From Chryseobacterium gleum (GTDB lineage Bacteria; Bacteroidota; Bacteroidia; Flavobacteriales; Flavobacteriaceae): a stretch of DNA of 64,000 nt. The translations under genes and the position numbers were made by a program. Positions within the stretch are counted from its first letter, which is position 1. Every line of letters starts with the position of its first letter. Under the pieces are notes generated by a model. The model made no database searches. It was not told where the DNA came from and was given only the letters and a program-made list of their open reading frames with translations. The stretch is taken from contig CAMCVI010000006.1 of assembly GCA_945881885.1 (NCBI GenBank), forward strand, positions 85,854 through 149,853, read 5' to 3'. This document shows positions 8,089 through 17,276 of the stretch, piece after piece.

Positions 8089-9378
8089 TTACCCAACAGC
8101 TTCTTTATAAACACGCAAACATTTTTCTCTTGCTTCTTTATGATCAACTATTGGATTTGGATAATGAAGCGTTTCCAATTCTGGCACCCATTTTTTGATA
8201 TATTTTAATTCTTTATCGAATTTTTTTATTTGTTCTGTCGGATTAAATATTCTAAAATAAGGCGCTGCATCAACACCAGAACCGGCAGCCCATTGCCAAT
8301 TACCAATATTACTAGCTTGTTCATAATCTAATAATTTAGAAGCAAAATAAGTTTCACCCCAACGCCAATCAATTAATAAATGTTTGCATAAAAAACTAGC
8401 CACAACCATTCGCACACGATTGTGCATGTGTCCTGTAGTATTTAATTCTCTCATACCAGCATCTACCATTGGATAGCCAGTTTTTCCATCGCACCATTTT
8501 TTAAATAAATTTTCATCATTTACCCATTTAATTTCATCGTATTTAGGTTTGAAACTTTTGGTTTGTGTATGAGGAAAATGCCATAAAATTTGCATAAAAA
8601 ATTCGCGCCAAATTAGTTCTTTTAAAAAGGTCTCGTTTTCAAATTTTAATGCGTGTTGTACAAGTTTACGGATACTGATAGTTCCAAATCGTAAATGAAT
8701 TCCTAATAATGAAGTCCCATTTTTTAATGCAGGAAAGTTTCTTGTGGCTTCGTATTCAGAAATTAATTTTTCAGAAATATTATAGTTTGGTAATTGTATA
8801 GCAGTTGCATCAAAACCAATATCTTGCATGGATAAAAAAGGGTAGGAGTGCGAAGTGATATTTTTTAATAACGTTTCGGAAGGATAATTTACAAGTTGAG
8901 TTGCTTTTAATTTTGCTTTCCACTTATTTGAAAATGGAGTATAAACTACATAAGGCAAACCATCATCTTTAGCAATTTCTGATTTTTCAAAAATTACTTG
9001 ATCTTTGCAGGTTTTAAACTTTACGTTGTTTGCTTTAAATAATTCATTCAGAGCCAAATCCCTTTTACGAGCATAAGGCTCATAATCTTGATTGGTGTAG
9101 ACTGTTTCAATCTTATTTTCGACAATTAGTTTTTTGAAAATCTCAATTGGTTTGCCATGAAAAACTGCTAGAGACTTGTTTATTTTTATAAGCTCTAAAT
9201 TTATTTTTTCAAGTTGATTATGTATAAAAGTTACGCGCGCATCATTTTTTTCTAAATAATGTAAAATATTTTCGTCAAAAATAAAAATTGGCAAAACAGC
9301 ATCATTATCTTGTAAAGCATGAAATAAAGCCGTGTTGTCATCTAACCGTAAATCTCTTCTGAACCAAAAAATTGTCAT
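8089..9378 (-). CDS. phrB: Deoxyribodipyrimidine photo-lyase
   Basis: The 429-residue frame starts at MTIFWFRRDLRLDDNTAL (ATG 9376-9378); a longer frame is possible but the family begins here. The N-terminal photolyase domain binds the antenna chromophore. The C-terminal half carries the FAD and DNA contacts: GKTGYPMVDAGMRELNTTG, HNRVRMVVASFL and ASNIGNWQWAAGSG, including the Trp residues used for electron transfer. It repairs UV-induced cyclobutane dimers with light. The ATG lies one base after the stop of the SRPBCC gene, so translation is probably coupled. Confidence 0.93.
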   Translation of the reverse strand: MTIFWFRRDLRLDDNTALFHALQDNDAVLPIFIFDENILHYLEKNDARVTFIHNQLEKINLELIKINKSLAVFHGKPIEIFKKLIVENKIETVYTNQDYEPYARKRDLALNELFKANNVKFKTCKDQVIFEKSEIAKDDGLPYVVYTPFSNKWKAKLKATQLVNYPSETLLKNITSHSYPFLSMQDIGFDATAIQLPNYNISEKLISEYEATRNFPALKNGTSLLGIHLRFGTISIRKLVQHALKFENETFLKELIWREFFMQILWHFPHTQTKSFKPKYDEIKWVNDENLFKKWCDGKTGYPMVDAGMRELNTTGHMHNRVRMVVASFLCKHLLIDWRWGETYFASKLLDYEQASNIGNWQWAAGSGVDAAPYFRIFNPTEQIKKFDKELKYIKKWVPELETLHYPNPIVDHKEAREKCLRVYKEAVG

Positions 9379-9379
9379 A

Positions 9380-9844
9380 TTATTTAAATTCGCCGAAGCG
9401 TTCAATTAATTTTTTTCGTCTGAATTCAAATATTTCATCTAATTTCGGTTTTACAATAAAAGGATGTACCAATTGACCTAAAATTCCCATTGGAACTTTA
9501 TAATCGATTATATCTTCCATTTCTACGCCACCAGGAATTTCTTTAATGAAATGTTTGTGATGCCATAATGCATATGGTCCAAATCTTTGTTCATCAACGA
9601 AATATTCTCCTTCTACTACATGTGTAATTTCTGTAACCCATTTGGTTTTTATTCCTAACAAAGGCGTAACAATGTACTGAATGATTTGACCAGCAAACAT
9701 AGGTCTGTCTGCACCACTTAATATATTAAAGCCCATATATTCGGGTGTAATAGTTTTCAAATTTTTTGGGCTAGATAAAAATTCCCAAGCTTCTTTTTTA
9801 GAAATTGGTAAATTCTGTTTTGATTCTAATCTGTATATTTTCAT
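9380..9844 (-). CDS. SRPBCC-family (START-like) protein
   Basis: This 154-residue protein looks like a single helix-grip domain: the start KQNLPISKKEAWEFLSSP, then KTITPEYMGF, and the end HPFIVKPKLDEIFEFRRKKL, all typical of the SRPBCC/polyketide-cyclase-like family seen beside photolyase genes. The family binds hydrophobic ligands; no ligand or reaction can be assigned. It is the first gene of a two-gene operon with the photolyase, which suggests, without proof, a link to light or pigment responses. Confidence 0.8.
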   Translation of the reverse strand: MKIYRLESKQNLPISKKEAWEFLSSPKNLKTITPEYMGFNILSGADRPMFAGQIIQYIVTPLLGIKTKWVTEITHVVEGEYFVDEQRFGPYALWHHKHFIKEIPGGVEMEDIIDYKVPMGILGQLVHPFIVKPKLDEIFEFRRKKLIERFGEFK

Positions 9845-9862
9845 GTTTTTTATTTATTACTG

Positions 9863-9890
9863 CAAATATACGTTTGTTTAACTGTACAAA
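9863..9890 (-). promoter_or_regulatory. Predicted promoter of the SRPBCC-photolyase operon
   Basis: On the minus strand TTTG (9890-9887) is followed after 16 bp by TATATTTG (9870-9863), a perfect -7 element. The 16-bp spacing is a little shorter than the usual 19. It lies 18 bp before the start codon at 9844. Confidence 0.45.
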
Positions 9891-9914
9891 TAAAATAGTA
9901 AACAAAATTATTTC

Positions 9915-9950
9915 AAAAAAAATGCCTTTAAATATTTATTTAAAGGCATT
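9915..9950 (-). terminator. Intrinsic terminator
   Basis: AATGCCTTTAAAT (9921-9933) and ATTTAAAGGCATT (9938-9950) form a perfect 13-bp stem with a 4-nt loop. On the minus strand it is followed by TTTTTTGAAA. It ends the gene at 9969-10703. Confidence 0.85.
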
Positions 9951-9968
9951 TTAATAAAAAATTAAAAT

Positions 9969-10703
9969 TTATAATTTCATTTCGGATTTTTTAACAATTT
10001 TAGCGATTCTTTTTCCTAAATCACCCATTAGTTCTGTTAAAGCACTTTCGCACATTGGCAAAATCTTTTCTGGGCTCATAATAGGTATACCGCTTACCAT
10101 AAGAGCTGTCTTTTTAGAACGTTCAGATTCTGAAAAAGCAAATACTTTCTCGCCATTTTTATTATATAATGCCATTCTAGTTGTGGCTCTTACCTTAACA
10201 GTAGAAGTGCTTCCAACTCCAAAACCTTTTTCCATAGCAAAATCAATATTTATAAACATCACGCCGTCAGCTTTATCAGCAAATATTTTTGCAATTCCTT
10301 CTTCATTAACTTTACCGCCAACACCTTCGTAAATGTATTTGTATTTATCAATGGTTAAAAAATTGTTTTTTGCAAAATTTGGCAAATTATATTTCGGAAT
10401 AAATGCTTGATAAGCTTCATTATTTAGGACTTCACTTTCTGGTAATAAATCAAAAGGTAATTCTTTTGAATAACTGTTGAAAAAGTTATTATGATATTGT
10501 TTCAATATTGGATTTAAATTGAAATTTGGATCATCTCTTAATTTTAAAACATCTCCCAATAAAATATCAACACCGAGACCTAAATCTTCAAACGAAATCA
10601 TTTTATTTGCATAAAAAGTTACCACTGCAATTTTTTTCTTTTGTGAAAAACTTAATTGCGATAATACTAATAACGCAACACATAAAATTTTAATTTTTTT
10701 CAT
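9969..10703 (-). CDS. Exported protein of unknown function
   Basis: This 244-residue protein has a signal peptide (MKKIKILCVALLVLSQLSFSQ) and a mature part beginning KKKIAVVTFYANKMIS. Features such as DKADGVMFINIDFAMEKG and TVKVRATTRMALYNKNGEKVFAFSES suggest an alternating alpha/beta domain with a beta-rich part. I do not recognise a family. It should be periplasmic or outer-membrane attached. It has its own terminator and is divergent from the DUF2911 gene, with 91 bp between them. Confidence 0.6.
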   Translation of the reverse strand: MKKIKILCVALLVLSQLSFSQKKKIAVVTFYANKMISFEDLGLGVDILLGDVLKLRDDPNFNLNPILKQYHNNFFNSYSKELPFDLLPESEVLNNEAYQAFIPKYNLPNFAKNNFLTIDKYKYIYEGVGGKVNEEGIAKIFADKADGVMFINIDFAMEKGFGVGSTSTVKVRATTRMALYNKNGEKVFAFSESERSKKTALMVSGIPIMSPEKILPMCESALTELMGDLGKRIAKIVKKSEMKL

Positions 10704-10794
10704 AAGTTTATTTTTTTTTTTACAAATCTAAATGATTTATTTTAAGTAACAAAAAAATAAAATAAATTCGTAATTTAGCAAAAAAATTATCGTC

Positions 10795-11637
10795 ATGAAA
10801 AAATACACATTACTTTGTATGCTCTTAATATCAGGGGTTTTAAGTGCACAAATTGCAGTTCCACAGGTTAGTCCAGTTTCAAAAGTTGAACAAACTGTTG
10901 GTTTGACACAAATAAGTTTGGAATATAACAGACCAAGTGCAAAAGGCAGATCGGTTTACGGAGATTTAGTGCCATATGGTAAAAACTGGAGAACTGGTGC
11001 CAATGCCAATTCAACTATTACTTTTTCGCAGGATGTTACCATAAACGGAAAATCTTTAGCTAAAGGAAAGTATGCATTATATACCACACCAAAAGCTGAT
11101 TCTTGGGACATTATATTTTATAAAGATACCGACAATTGGGGATTACCTGAAAATTGGTTAGAAGAAAACGTAGCTTTAAAAACTTCAGCAAAACCAGAAA
11201 GTTTGAATCGTTTAGTGGAAACATTTACAATATCTTTCAACAACGTATCTACAGATGCTACAAATTTAGAATTATCATGGGAAAAAACACTAGTGTCTAT
11301 TAAAATTGAAGTGCCAACTCAAAAAGCAGTTTTAAAATCTATAGCAGACATTATGAATGGTCCTACTGCGAAAGATTATTATGCGAGTGCTCAATATTAT
11401 TATCAGTCAAATAACGACATAAGTAAAGCGTTACTTTGGGTAAACCAAAGCATTAGTTTATCAGGTGAAAAAGTGCCATTTTGGTATTACAGATTAAAAT
11501 CTTTAATACAATTCAAATCAGGTGATAAAAAAGGTGCTATTGAAACTGCAAAATTATCATTAGCAGGCGCAACAGCAGAAAAAAATGACGATTATATTAA
11601 ACAAAACAAAGATAGTATTGAATTGTGGTCTAAATAA
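10795..11637 (+). CDS. DUF2911 domain exported protein
   Basis: This 280-residue protein has a signal peptide ending near LSAQ. Residues 20-175 match the DUF2911 pattern: VSQ-like start, IEYNRPSAKGR-type motif (here LEYNRPSAKGRSVYG), PYGKNWRTGANA, and LAKGKYALYTTP. The last 90 residues look like a helical tetratricopeptide-type region (KDYYASAQYYYQSNND, KALLWVNQSI). The family is common in Bacteroidota and its function is unknown. It is a single gene, ended by a strong hairpin. Confidence 0.85.
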   Translation: MKKYTLLCMLLISGVLSAQIAVPQVSPVSKVEQTVGLTQISLEYNRPSAKGRSVYGDLVPYGKNWRTGANANSTITFSQDVTINGKSLAKGKYALYTTPKADSWDIIFYKDTDNWGLPENWLEENVALKTSAKPESLNRLVETFTISFNNVSTDATNLELSWEKTLVSIKIEVPTQKAVLKSIADIMNGPTAKDYYASAQYYYQSNNDISKALLWVNQSISLSGEKVPFWYYRLKSLIQFKSGDKKGAIETAKLSLAGATAEKNDDYIKQNKDSIELWSK

Positions 11638-11657
11638 ATTACAAAATATTTATATAA

Positions 11658-11690
11658 AAAAAAAGCCATTCAAATTGAATGGCTTTTTTA
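11658..11690. terminator. Bidirectional intrinsic terminator
   Basis: AAAAGCCATTC (11661-11671) pairs with GAATGGCTTTT (11677-11687) around loop AAATT, with A and T tracts on both flanks. It separates the convergent DUF2911 and cysteine desulfurase genes. Confidence 0.88.
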
Positions 11691-11691
11691 T

Positions 11692-12813
11692 TTATATGGA
11701 TTTTAAACTTTCAATTAATATATCAATTTCTTCTTTGGTATTATAATGACTAAATGAAATTCGTAAAGAAGGTTTTTTGATATCATCTGAAGATAAAAAC
11801 TCAGTCAAAACATGTGATGGCTTCAAACTCCCACTTTGACAAGCGCTTCCTCTGGAAACGGCAATGCCTTTTATGTCTAAATTAAATAAAATTAAAGCAG
11901 TTTTTTCTTCCGAAAAGGGTAATAGTACATTTAAAATATTATAAAATGTGTGTTCGCCATTAATAGTTATGCCCTCAAAATTAGCTTGCAATTCTGATAC
12001 GCAATAGGCTTTTAGCACTGAAATATAATTAGTTTCTTCAAACATATTTTCGTTAGCCAACTCAAATGCTTTGGCCAAACCTGCAATTTGATGAACGGAT
12101 TCTGTTCCGGCACGTAATCCTTTTTCTTGTTCACCACCGTAAAACATGGGTTGCATCGGTGTGTTTTTTCTGATAAAAACAAAACCCACTCCTTTGGGTC
12201 CGTGAAATTTATGTGCACTTGCCACTAAAAAATCTAAAGGTATTTTCTGTAAATCGATAGCAACTTTACCAATAGACTGCACTGTATCACAATGAAAAAG
12301 TGCGTTATATTTTTGACAAATTGCTGCAACAGTATCCAAATTTAATTGTGTTCCAATTTCATTATTTACATGCATTAATGTTACTAAAGTAGGAATTTTG
12401 TCATCTAATTTTCTTTCAAAGTCAAATAAATCTAAATTTCCATTTGGTAAAACAGAAATATATTCCACTTCAATACCAAATTCTTTTTGCAAATTTAAAA
12501 CCGTATGTAAAGTGGCGTGATGTTCTATTTTACTTGTTATTATTTTTTGAATACCATTATTTTTTATCATTTCTCGTAAAATCCAATTTGTGGCTTCAGT
12601 AGCATGAGATGTAAAAATAATTTCCTGTGCAGAACAGTTTAAATATTTTGCGATTGTTTTTCTTGATGTTTCTATGATAGATTTTGCACTTCTTCCAAAA
12701 CTGTGAGTAGAAGAAGGATTTCCAAAATCATTTTGTAAAACAGCTACCATAGTTTGAATCACTTCATCACGTAAAGGCGTTGTGGCTGCGTTATCTAAAT
12801 ATATTTTTTTCAT
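11692..12813 (-). CDS. Cysteine desulfurase (class V aminotransferase)
   Basis: This 373-residue PLP enzyme begins IYLDNAATTPL. It has SKIEHHAT (H98/H99), HCDTVQS with D176 and SAHKFHGPKGVGF, where K202 forms the Schiff base with PLP. The sulfur-accepting cysteine C325 is in SRGSACQSGS. This is the NifS/IscS layout: it removes sulfur from cysteine as a persulfide for Fe-S clusters or tRNA thiolation. No isc or suf genes are near, so its partner cannot be named. It is four bases downstream of the Smr gene, so the two form an operon. Confidence 0.92.
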   Translation of the reverse strand: MKKIYLDNAATTPLRDEVIQTMVAVLQNDFGNPSSTHSFGRSAKSIIETSRKTIAKYLNCSAQEIIFTSHATEATNWILREMIKNNGIQKIITSKIEHHATLHTVLNLQKEFGIEVEYISVLPNGNLDLFDFERKLDDKIPTLVTLMHVNNEIGTQLNLDTVAAICQKYNALFHCDTVQSIGKVAIDLQKIPLDFLVASAHKFHGPKGVGFVFIRKNTPMQPMFYGGEQEKGLRAGTESVHQIAGLAKAFELANENMFEETNYISVLKAYCVSELQANFEGITINGEHTFYNILNVLLPFSEEKTALILFNLDIKGIAVSRGSACQSGSLKPSHVLTEFLSSDDIKKPSLRISFSHYNTKEEIDILIESLKSI

Positions 12814-12817
12814 TAAA

Positions 12818-13372
12818 TTAATTTTGCTTAATGTAAATTTCCATAGCTCCTAAACCGTATTTTCCATAATTGGCCTCTTGGATTACTATGTTTTCATATC
12901 GTTTTAGTAAATATTCTAACTCACTTTTTAAAACACCATCGCCAACTCCATGAATTAGTACAACTCGGTTATAACGCTTTGAGATTGCAAAATCCATTGC
13001 ACGTTTTGCTTCTTCAAGTTGGATATTTAATTTATCGAAGTTAGTTAAATTTTGGTTTTTACCCGTAATTATTTTCTCCAAATGCAAATCTACTTCAAAA
13101 ACCATTGGTTCTTTTTTGTTCAATTTGGTTAAAATTGAACCAGGTTTTTTTGGAATTTCTTTTTCTGCTAATACTTTAGAGAGATTACCCTCGAAATTAA
13201 TTTTAGGAGCATCACTTGCAATTTTAATAACTTCTTTTTGATTGTATGTCAGTTCGAAACCATCTTTAGTTTCAATGACAATTGAGTTATCAGATTGAAT
13301 TCTTAGTATTACACCTTCAATATTATCATCTAAAACCTGAACAACATCACCAATTTTCATTGCGCTTTCCAT
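12818..13372 (-). CDS. Smr-domain protein (DUF2027 plus Smr)
   Basis: This 184-residue protein has an N-terminal small beta-rich region (MKIGDVVQVLDDNIEGVILRI) and a C-terminal Smr domain (EVDLHLEKI at about 92, RVVLIHGVGDGVLKSEL). Smr domains bind or nick nucleic acids and in recent work act on stalled ribosomes, but many such proteins are mislabelled MutS. Two starts are possible: ATG at 13372 and ATG at 13360 (MKIGDV); the second fits the family better. It is operonic with the cysteine desulfurase. Confidence 0.8.
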   Translation of the reverse strand: MESAMKIGDVVQVLDDNIEGVILRIQSDNSIVIETKDGFELTYNQKEVIKIASDAPKINFEGNLSKVLAEKEIPKKPGSILTKLNKKEPMVFEVDLHLEKIITGKNQNLTNFDKLNIQLEEAKRAMDFAISKRYNRVVLIHGVGDGVLKSELEYLLKRYENIVIQEANYGKYGLGAMEIYIKQN

Positions 13373-13425
13373 AAAATATTATATTTTTACAAAAGTAAAA
13401 TAATAACTTTAAAAAACATTTAAAT

Positions 13426-13989
13426 TTGAAAATAGTTGTCATAGATAATTACGATAGTTTTACCTACAATTTAGTCCACTATTTAGAAGATTTAGGAGCA
13501 ACCGTTACTGTTTTTAGAAATGATGAATTTGAATTAAAAGAATTAGATGTTTTTGATAAAATAGTTTTGTCGCCAGGACCAGGAATTCCTGATGAAGCCG
13601 GATTATTAAAAGAAGTTATAAAAACCTATGCCAAAACCAAATGTATTTTAGGAATTTGTTTGGGTATGCAAGCCATTGGCGAAGTTTTTGGCGGCACATT
13701 AACCAATTTAGAAAAGGTATATCATGGTGTGGCTTCAAAAATTACGATTATTGAAAACGATATTATTTTTAATAATTTACCAAATGAAATTGAAGTAGGT
13801 CGTTATCATTCTTGGGTGATTTCAAATGACAATTTTCCGCAAAATTTGATTATAACTTCTGTTGACGAAAACAAAAATATTATGTCAATAAAACATAGTG
13901 TTTATGATGTTCGAGGGGTTCAATTTCATCCAGAAAGTATTCTTACACCTGAAGGAAAAAAAATACTAGAGAATTGGATTTTAAATTAA
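13426..13989 (+). CDS. Glutamine amidotransferase of anthranilate/aminodeoxychorismate synthase (TrpG/PabA)
   Basis: This 187-residue class I glutaminase has IDNYDSFTYNLVHYL at the start, LSPGPGIPDEAG, the nucleophile elbow GICLGMQ with C78, and GVQFHPES with H168 and E170. It releases ammonia from glutamine for the chorismate-using partner. Neither trpE nor pabB is adjacent, so the choice between tryptophan and folate pathways is open, and it may serve both. The reading starts at TTG (13426-13428), since no in-frame ATG gives the conserved N-terminus. It is divergent from the Smr-cysteine desulfurase operon, 53 bp away. Confidence 0.9.
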   Translation: MKIVVIDNYDSFTYNLVHYLEDLGATVTVFRNDEFELKELDVFDKIVLSPGPGIPDEAGLLKEVIKTYAKTKCILGICLGMQAIGEVFGGTLTNLEKVYHGVASKITIIENDIIFNNLPNEIEVGRYHSWVISNDNFPQNLIITSVDENKNIMSIKHSVYDVRGVQFHPESILTPEGKKILENWILN

Positions 13990-14186
13990 ATTTTACTGAT
14001 TATTTTTTCTGAAACTTTTTAAATTTAAGATTAGATAATGATTTATAAAAATACGATGTATATTTTTCATAAATAATTAATTATTTATAAAGATTTATTG
14101 TCTGAAATTTACTGTTTATTGATTTTTAAATAATGATATTTTAATCTTACAAATTGATATTTGTTAGTATTAAAAACTTAAAAATC

Positions 14187-17100
14187 ATGACAAAAAATTA
14201 TCTAAAAAAACAACTATTACTATTAGGTTTAGTAATGGTCTCGTCTTTTACTTGGGGGCAAAATTTAGTTCATTATTGGAACTTTAACAATAATGCTTCG
14301 GTTGCTACAATTACAACTCCGTCTCAAACAATAGGAGGGGCGGCTCTAGTAGCTGTGAATGCTGGGGCTAGTGTAATTAATTTAAGTGGTACTGGACAAA
14401 ACTTCGATGTTCAAAATTTAAACGCTAGAAATAGTGATGTCTCTGGTACTCATTTACGTTATGATAATCCTATTGGTGGGGCATTAGTTTTTACATTGCC
14501 AACTACTGGATATCAGAATATTATTGTAAAATTTGCAACCCGAAGATCGGGTTCTGGAGCAGGAACTCAAACTTGGTCCTTATCTTCGGACGGTACTAAC
14601 TATAGTGTTGTTGGTATAGTAACTCCTAATGACGCTGATCCAAGTTTAGCAACATTAGACTTTTCTACAATTGCATTAGCTAACAATAATGCAAATTTTA
14701 AATTAAAAGTTGAATTTTCACAAGGAACTGGTGGAACGGTTGGAAACAATCGTTTTGATAATTTTACTTTAGAAGGAACAACTATTGGAGGTGGAGATAC
14801 AACTCCGCCAACAGCTACAATAGTTCCAGCTAACGGAGCTATTAGTGTAGCAACAAGTACAAATCCAACCATAAGTTTTAATGAAGCCGTTAGATTATTA
14901 GATAATAGTGCTATAACAAACACAAATGTTGATGCTTTAATTGAATTGCGATTAAATAATGCAACAGGAACTAGTGTTCCGTTCGATGCTACAATTACAG
15001 GTAATGTTATTACAATTACACCTTCAGCAATTTTAAGTACAAACCAATTGTATTATGTGGCTTTGTTGCCCAATACTGTTGAAGATATAAGCAACAATGC
15101 ATTAACTGCAATACAAACTTCAACTTTTACTACTGTAGCACCAAGTGTTGCTTTTGCGTCAAATTTTGTAACAGTTAATGAAACGGCAGGTTCTCTTAAT
15201 TTTACTATTAATTTAGTAAGTCCTACAACTTCATCTGTAGATTTAGTTGTTAAATCTAGTCCGTTTAGTACAGCAAATGCTTCTGATTTTACACTAGCTA
15301 CTCAAACGTTAAACTTTACAAGTTCTAGTTCTACAACGCAAACTATTAGTATTCCAATTATAAATGATACCGCATTAGAACAACAAGCGGAATATTTTGT
15401 TTTAAGTCTAGAAAATCCAGTAGGAGTGACTGTTTCAGGTACTAGCACATCGACAATATATATTATAGATAATGATGATTTAGCACCAGTTCCAACACAA
15501 GAAATTGAACTAAATTACATTGCTAGTTTTGACCCTTCTGGTGCAAGTACAAGTACTTGTGAAATAGTAGTTCACGATCCAACTTCACAACGAATATTTA
15601 CAACAAGTGCTGTTGCGGGTTATTTAGATATTGTTAATTTTTCTAATCCAGCAGCTCCCACTTTGGTGTCATCTATTAATATGAATACTTATGGTGGTGT
15701 TACCTCTGTAGCTGTAAGAAATGGAATTGTTGCTGTAGCTTCACCAAATGTAGATCCAACTTTAAATGGTTCAGTGGTGTTTTTTGATACAAATGGAACT
15801 TTTCTTAAGCAAGTAACCGTTGGTGCATTACCCGATATGATTACCTTTTCACCAGATGGAACCAAAGTTATGACTGCTAATGAGGGCCAACCAAATGCAA
15901 ACTATACTACTGATCCAGAAGGTTCGGTAAGTATAATTAATATTGCTGGAGGAATTCCTGCTTTAACACAATCGAATGTAACAACATTATTGTTCACACA
16001 ATATAATGCTCAAGAAACAACTTTGATTGCATCTGGAGTTAGAAAATTAAAGCTAACAAGTACTTTATCTCAAGATTTTGAACCAGAATTTATTACAATA
16101 AGTGCCGATTCTCAAAAAGCTTGGGTTACAATTCAAGAAAATAACGCAATAGCAGAAATAAATTTAACAAATTCAACTTTTTCTCAGCTTTGGGCTTTAG
16201 GAGCAAAAGATGTTAGTATTCCTGGAAACGGAATGGATATTTCCGATAATAACGGACAAGTATTAATTGCAAATTGGCCAATAAAATCATTTTATATGCC
16301 AGATGCTATTGCAAATTATACTATTGGCGCAACTACTTATTTAGTAACTGCAAACGAAGGTGATGAAAAAGAATATACAGGACTTAATGAAAGAACTACA
16401 GTTGGTGCATCAACTTATATTTTAGATGCTGCTTTGTATCCTCATGCAGCAGTTTTAAAGCAATCCTATAATATGGGTCGTTTTAGAGTGTCTAATTTAA
16501 GCGGGAATACTGATACTGATACGGATTTTGATGTCATTAGTTCGGTAGGTTCGCGTTCATTTTCAATTTTTAATGCAACAACAAAACAAATTGTTTTTGA
16601 TAGCGGTGATGATTTTGAAAAATATACTGCAGCCAATTTACCAACATTATTTAATGCGGATCATTCTGATAATATTTCAAAAGGTCGTAGCCGTGCAAAA
16701 GGACCAGAACCAGAAGGAGTAGCTTTAGCTCAAATAGGAACCCAAACTTTTGCGTTTATTTCTTTAGAAAGAGTGGGTGGCGTTATGGTTTATAATATTA
16801 CAAATCCAAACAATGTAACTTTTGTAGATTATAAAAATAGCAGAAGTACTTCAGCTTATGGAGGAGATAATGGACCTGAAGGTATAACTTATATTAAACC
16901 TGAAAATAGTCCAAATGGAAAAGCTTACATTTTAGTTGCTAACGAAATTAGTGGAACAATAACAATTTTTGAAGTAGATACAAATGCTTTAAGTAATTCA
17001 AGTTTCGATTCGGAAATTAAAACATTTACAATTTTCCCTAACCCATCTGAAAATGGAATTGTATATTTCAATAGAGTAGCTGATTATGAATTATTTGATA

Positions 17101-17222
17101 TTTCTGGAAAGAAAATTAGTTCTGAAAAAGAAGCCTATACAATAAATACAAGCCAACTTTCAAAAGGAATTTATTTAGTAAAAACTGGCGAAGGTATTGT
17201 AAAAAAATTAATTGTAAAATAA
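14187..17222 (+). CDS. Choice-of-anchor I family surface protein with T9SS sorting domain
   Basis: The frame is 1011 residues from MTKNYLKKQLLLLG (ATG 14187; 11 further upstream codons are probably not used). In order: a signal peptide ending near TWGQ; a beta-sandwich region to about 195; a bacterial Ig-like domain (TTPPTATIVPANGAISV); a Calx-beta domain (VTVNETAGSLNFTI to YIIDNDD); and a long beta-propeller of the choice-of-anchor I type (TVGALPDMITFSPDG, VTANEGDEKEYTGLNE, GPEPEGVALAQIG, ANEISGTITIFEV). A T9SS sorting domain with FPNPSENG follows, ending VKKLIVK. It is exported and probably surface attached. The propeller resembles esterase-like or phosphatase-associated proteins, but no activity is established. 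Confidence 0.88.
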   Translation: MTKNYLKKQLLLLGLVMVSSFTWGQNLVHYWNFNNNASVATITTPSQTIGGAALVAVNAGASVINLSGTGQNFDVQNLNARNSDVSGTHLRYDNPIGGALVFTLPTTGYQNIIVKFATRRSGSGAGTQTWSLSSDGTNYSVVGIVTPNDADPSLATLDFSTIALANNNANFKLKVEFSQGTGGTVGNNRFDNFTLEGTTIGGGDTTPPTATIVPANGAISVATSTNPTISFNEAVRLLDNSAITNTNVDALIELRLNNATGTSVPFDATITGNVITITPSAILSTNQLYYVALLPNTVEDISNNALTAIQTSTFTTVAPSVAFASNFVTVNETAGSLNFTINLVSPTTSSVDLVVKSSPFSTANASDFTLATQTLNFTSSSSTTQTISIPIINDTALEQQAEYFVLSLENPVGVTVSGTSTSTIYIIDNDDLAPVPTQEIELNYIASFDPSGASTSTCEIVVHDPTSQRIFTTSAVAGYLDIVNFSNPAAPTLVSSINMNTYGGVTSVAVRNGIVAVASPNVDPTLNGSVVFFDTNGTFLKQVTVGALPDMITFSPDGTKVMTANEGQPNANYTTDPEGSVSIINIAGGIPALTQSNVTTLLFTQYNAQETTLIASGVRKLKLTSTLSQDFEPEFITISADSQKAWVTIQENNAIAEINLTNSTFSQLWALGAKDVSIPGNGMDISDNNGQVLIANWPIKSFYMPDAIANYTIGATTYLVTANEGDEKEYTGLNERTTVGASTYILDAALYPHAAVLKQSYNMGRFRVSNLSGNTDTDTDFDVISSVGSRSFSIFNATTKQIVFDSGDDFEKYTAANLPTLFNADHSDNISKGRSRAKGPEPEGVALAQIGTQTFAFISLERVGGVMVYNITNPNNVTFVDYKNSRSTSAYGGDNGPEGITYIKPENSPNGKAYILVANEISGTITIFEVDTNALSNSSFDSEIKTFTIFPNPSENGIVYFNRVADYELFDISGKKISSEKEAYTINTSQLSKGIYLVKTGEGIVKKLIVK

Positions 17223-17243
17223 ACTACAATTAATAAAGAAACT

Positions 17244-17276
17244 AAAACCTCTAGCGAAAGTTAGAGGTTTTTTTTA
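17244..17276. terminator. Intrinsic terminator with GAAA tetraloop
   Basis: AAAACCTCTAGC (17244-17255) pairs with GTTAGAGGTTTT (17260-17271), including one G-T pair, around a GAAA loop. It is followed by TTTTT. It ends the large surface-protein gene and reaches the stop of the convergent yaaA gene. Confidence 0.88.

Noticed and set aside
14600..14923. A 107-residue minus-strand frame inside the large T9SS protein gene
   Set aside because: It overlaps the Ig-like and sandwich domains of the real gene and has no recognisable domain; it arises from Thr/Ala-rich codons read backwards.
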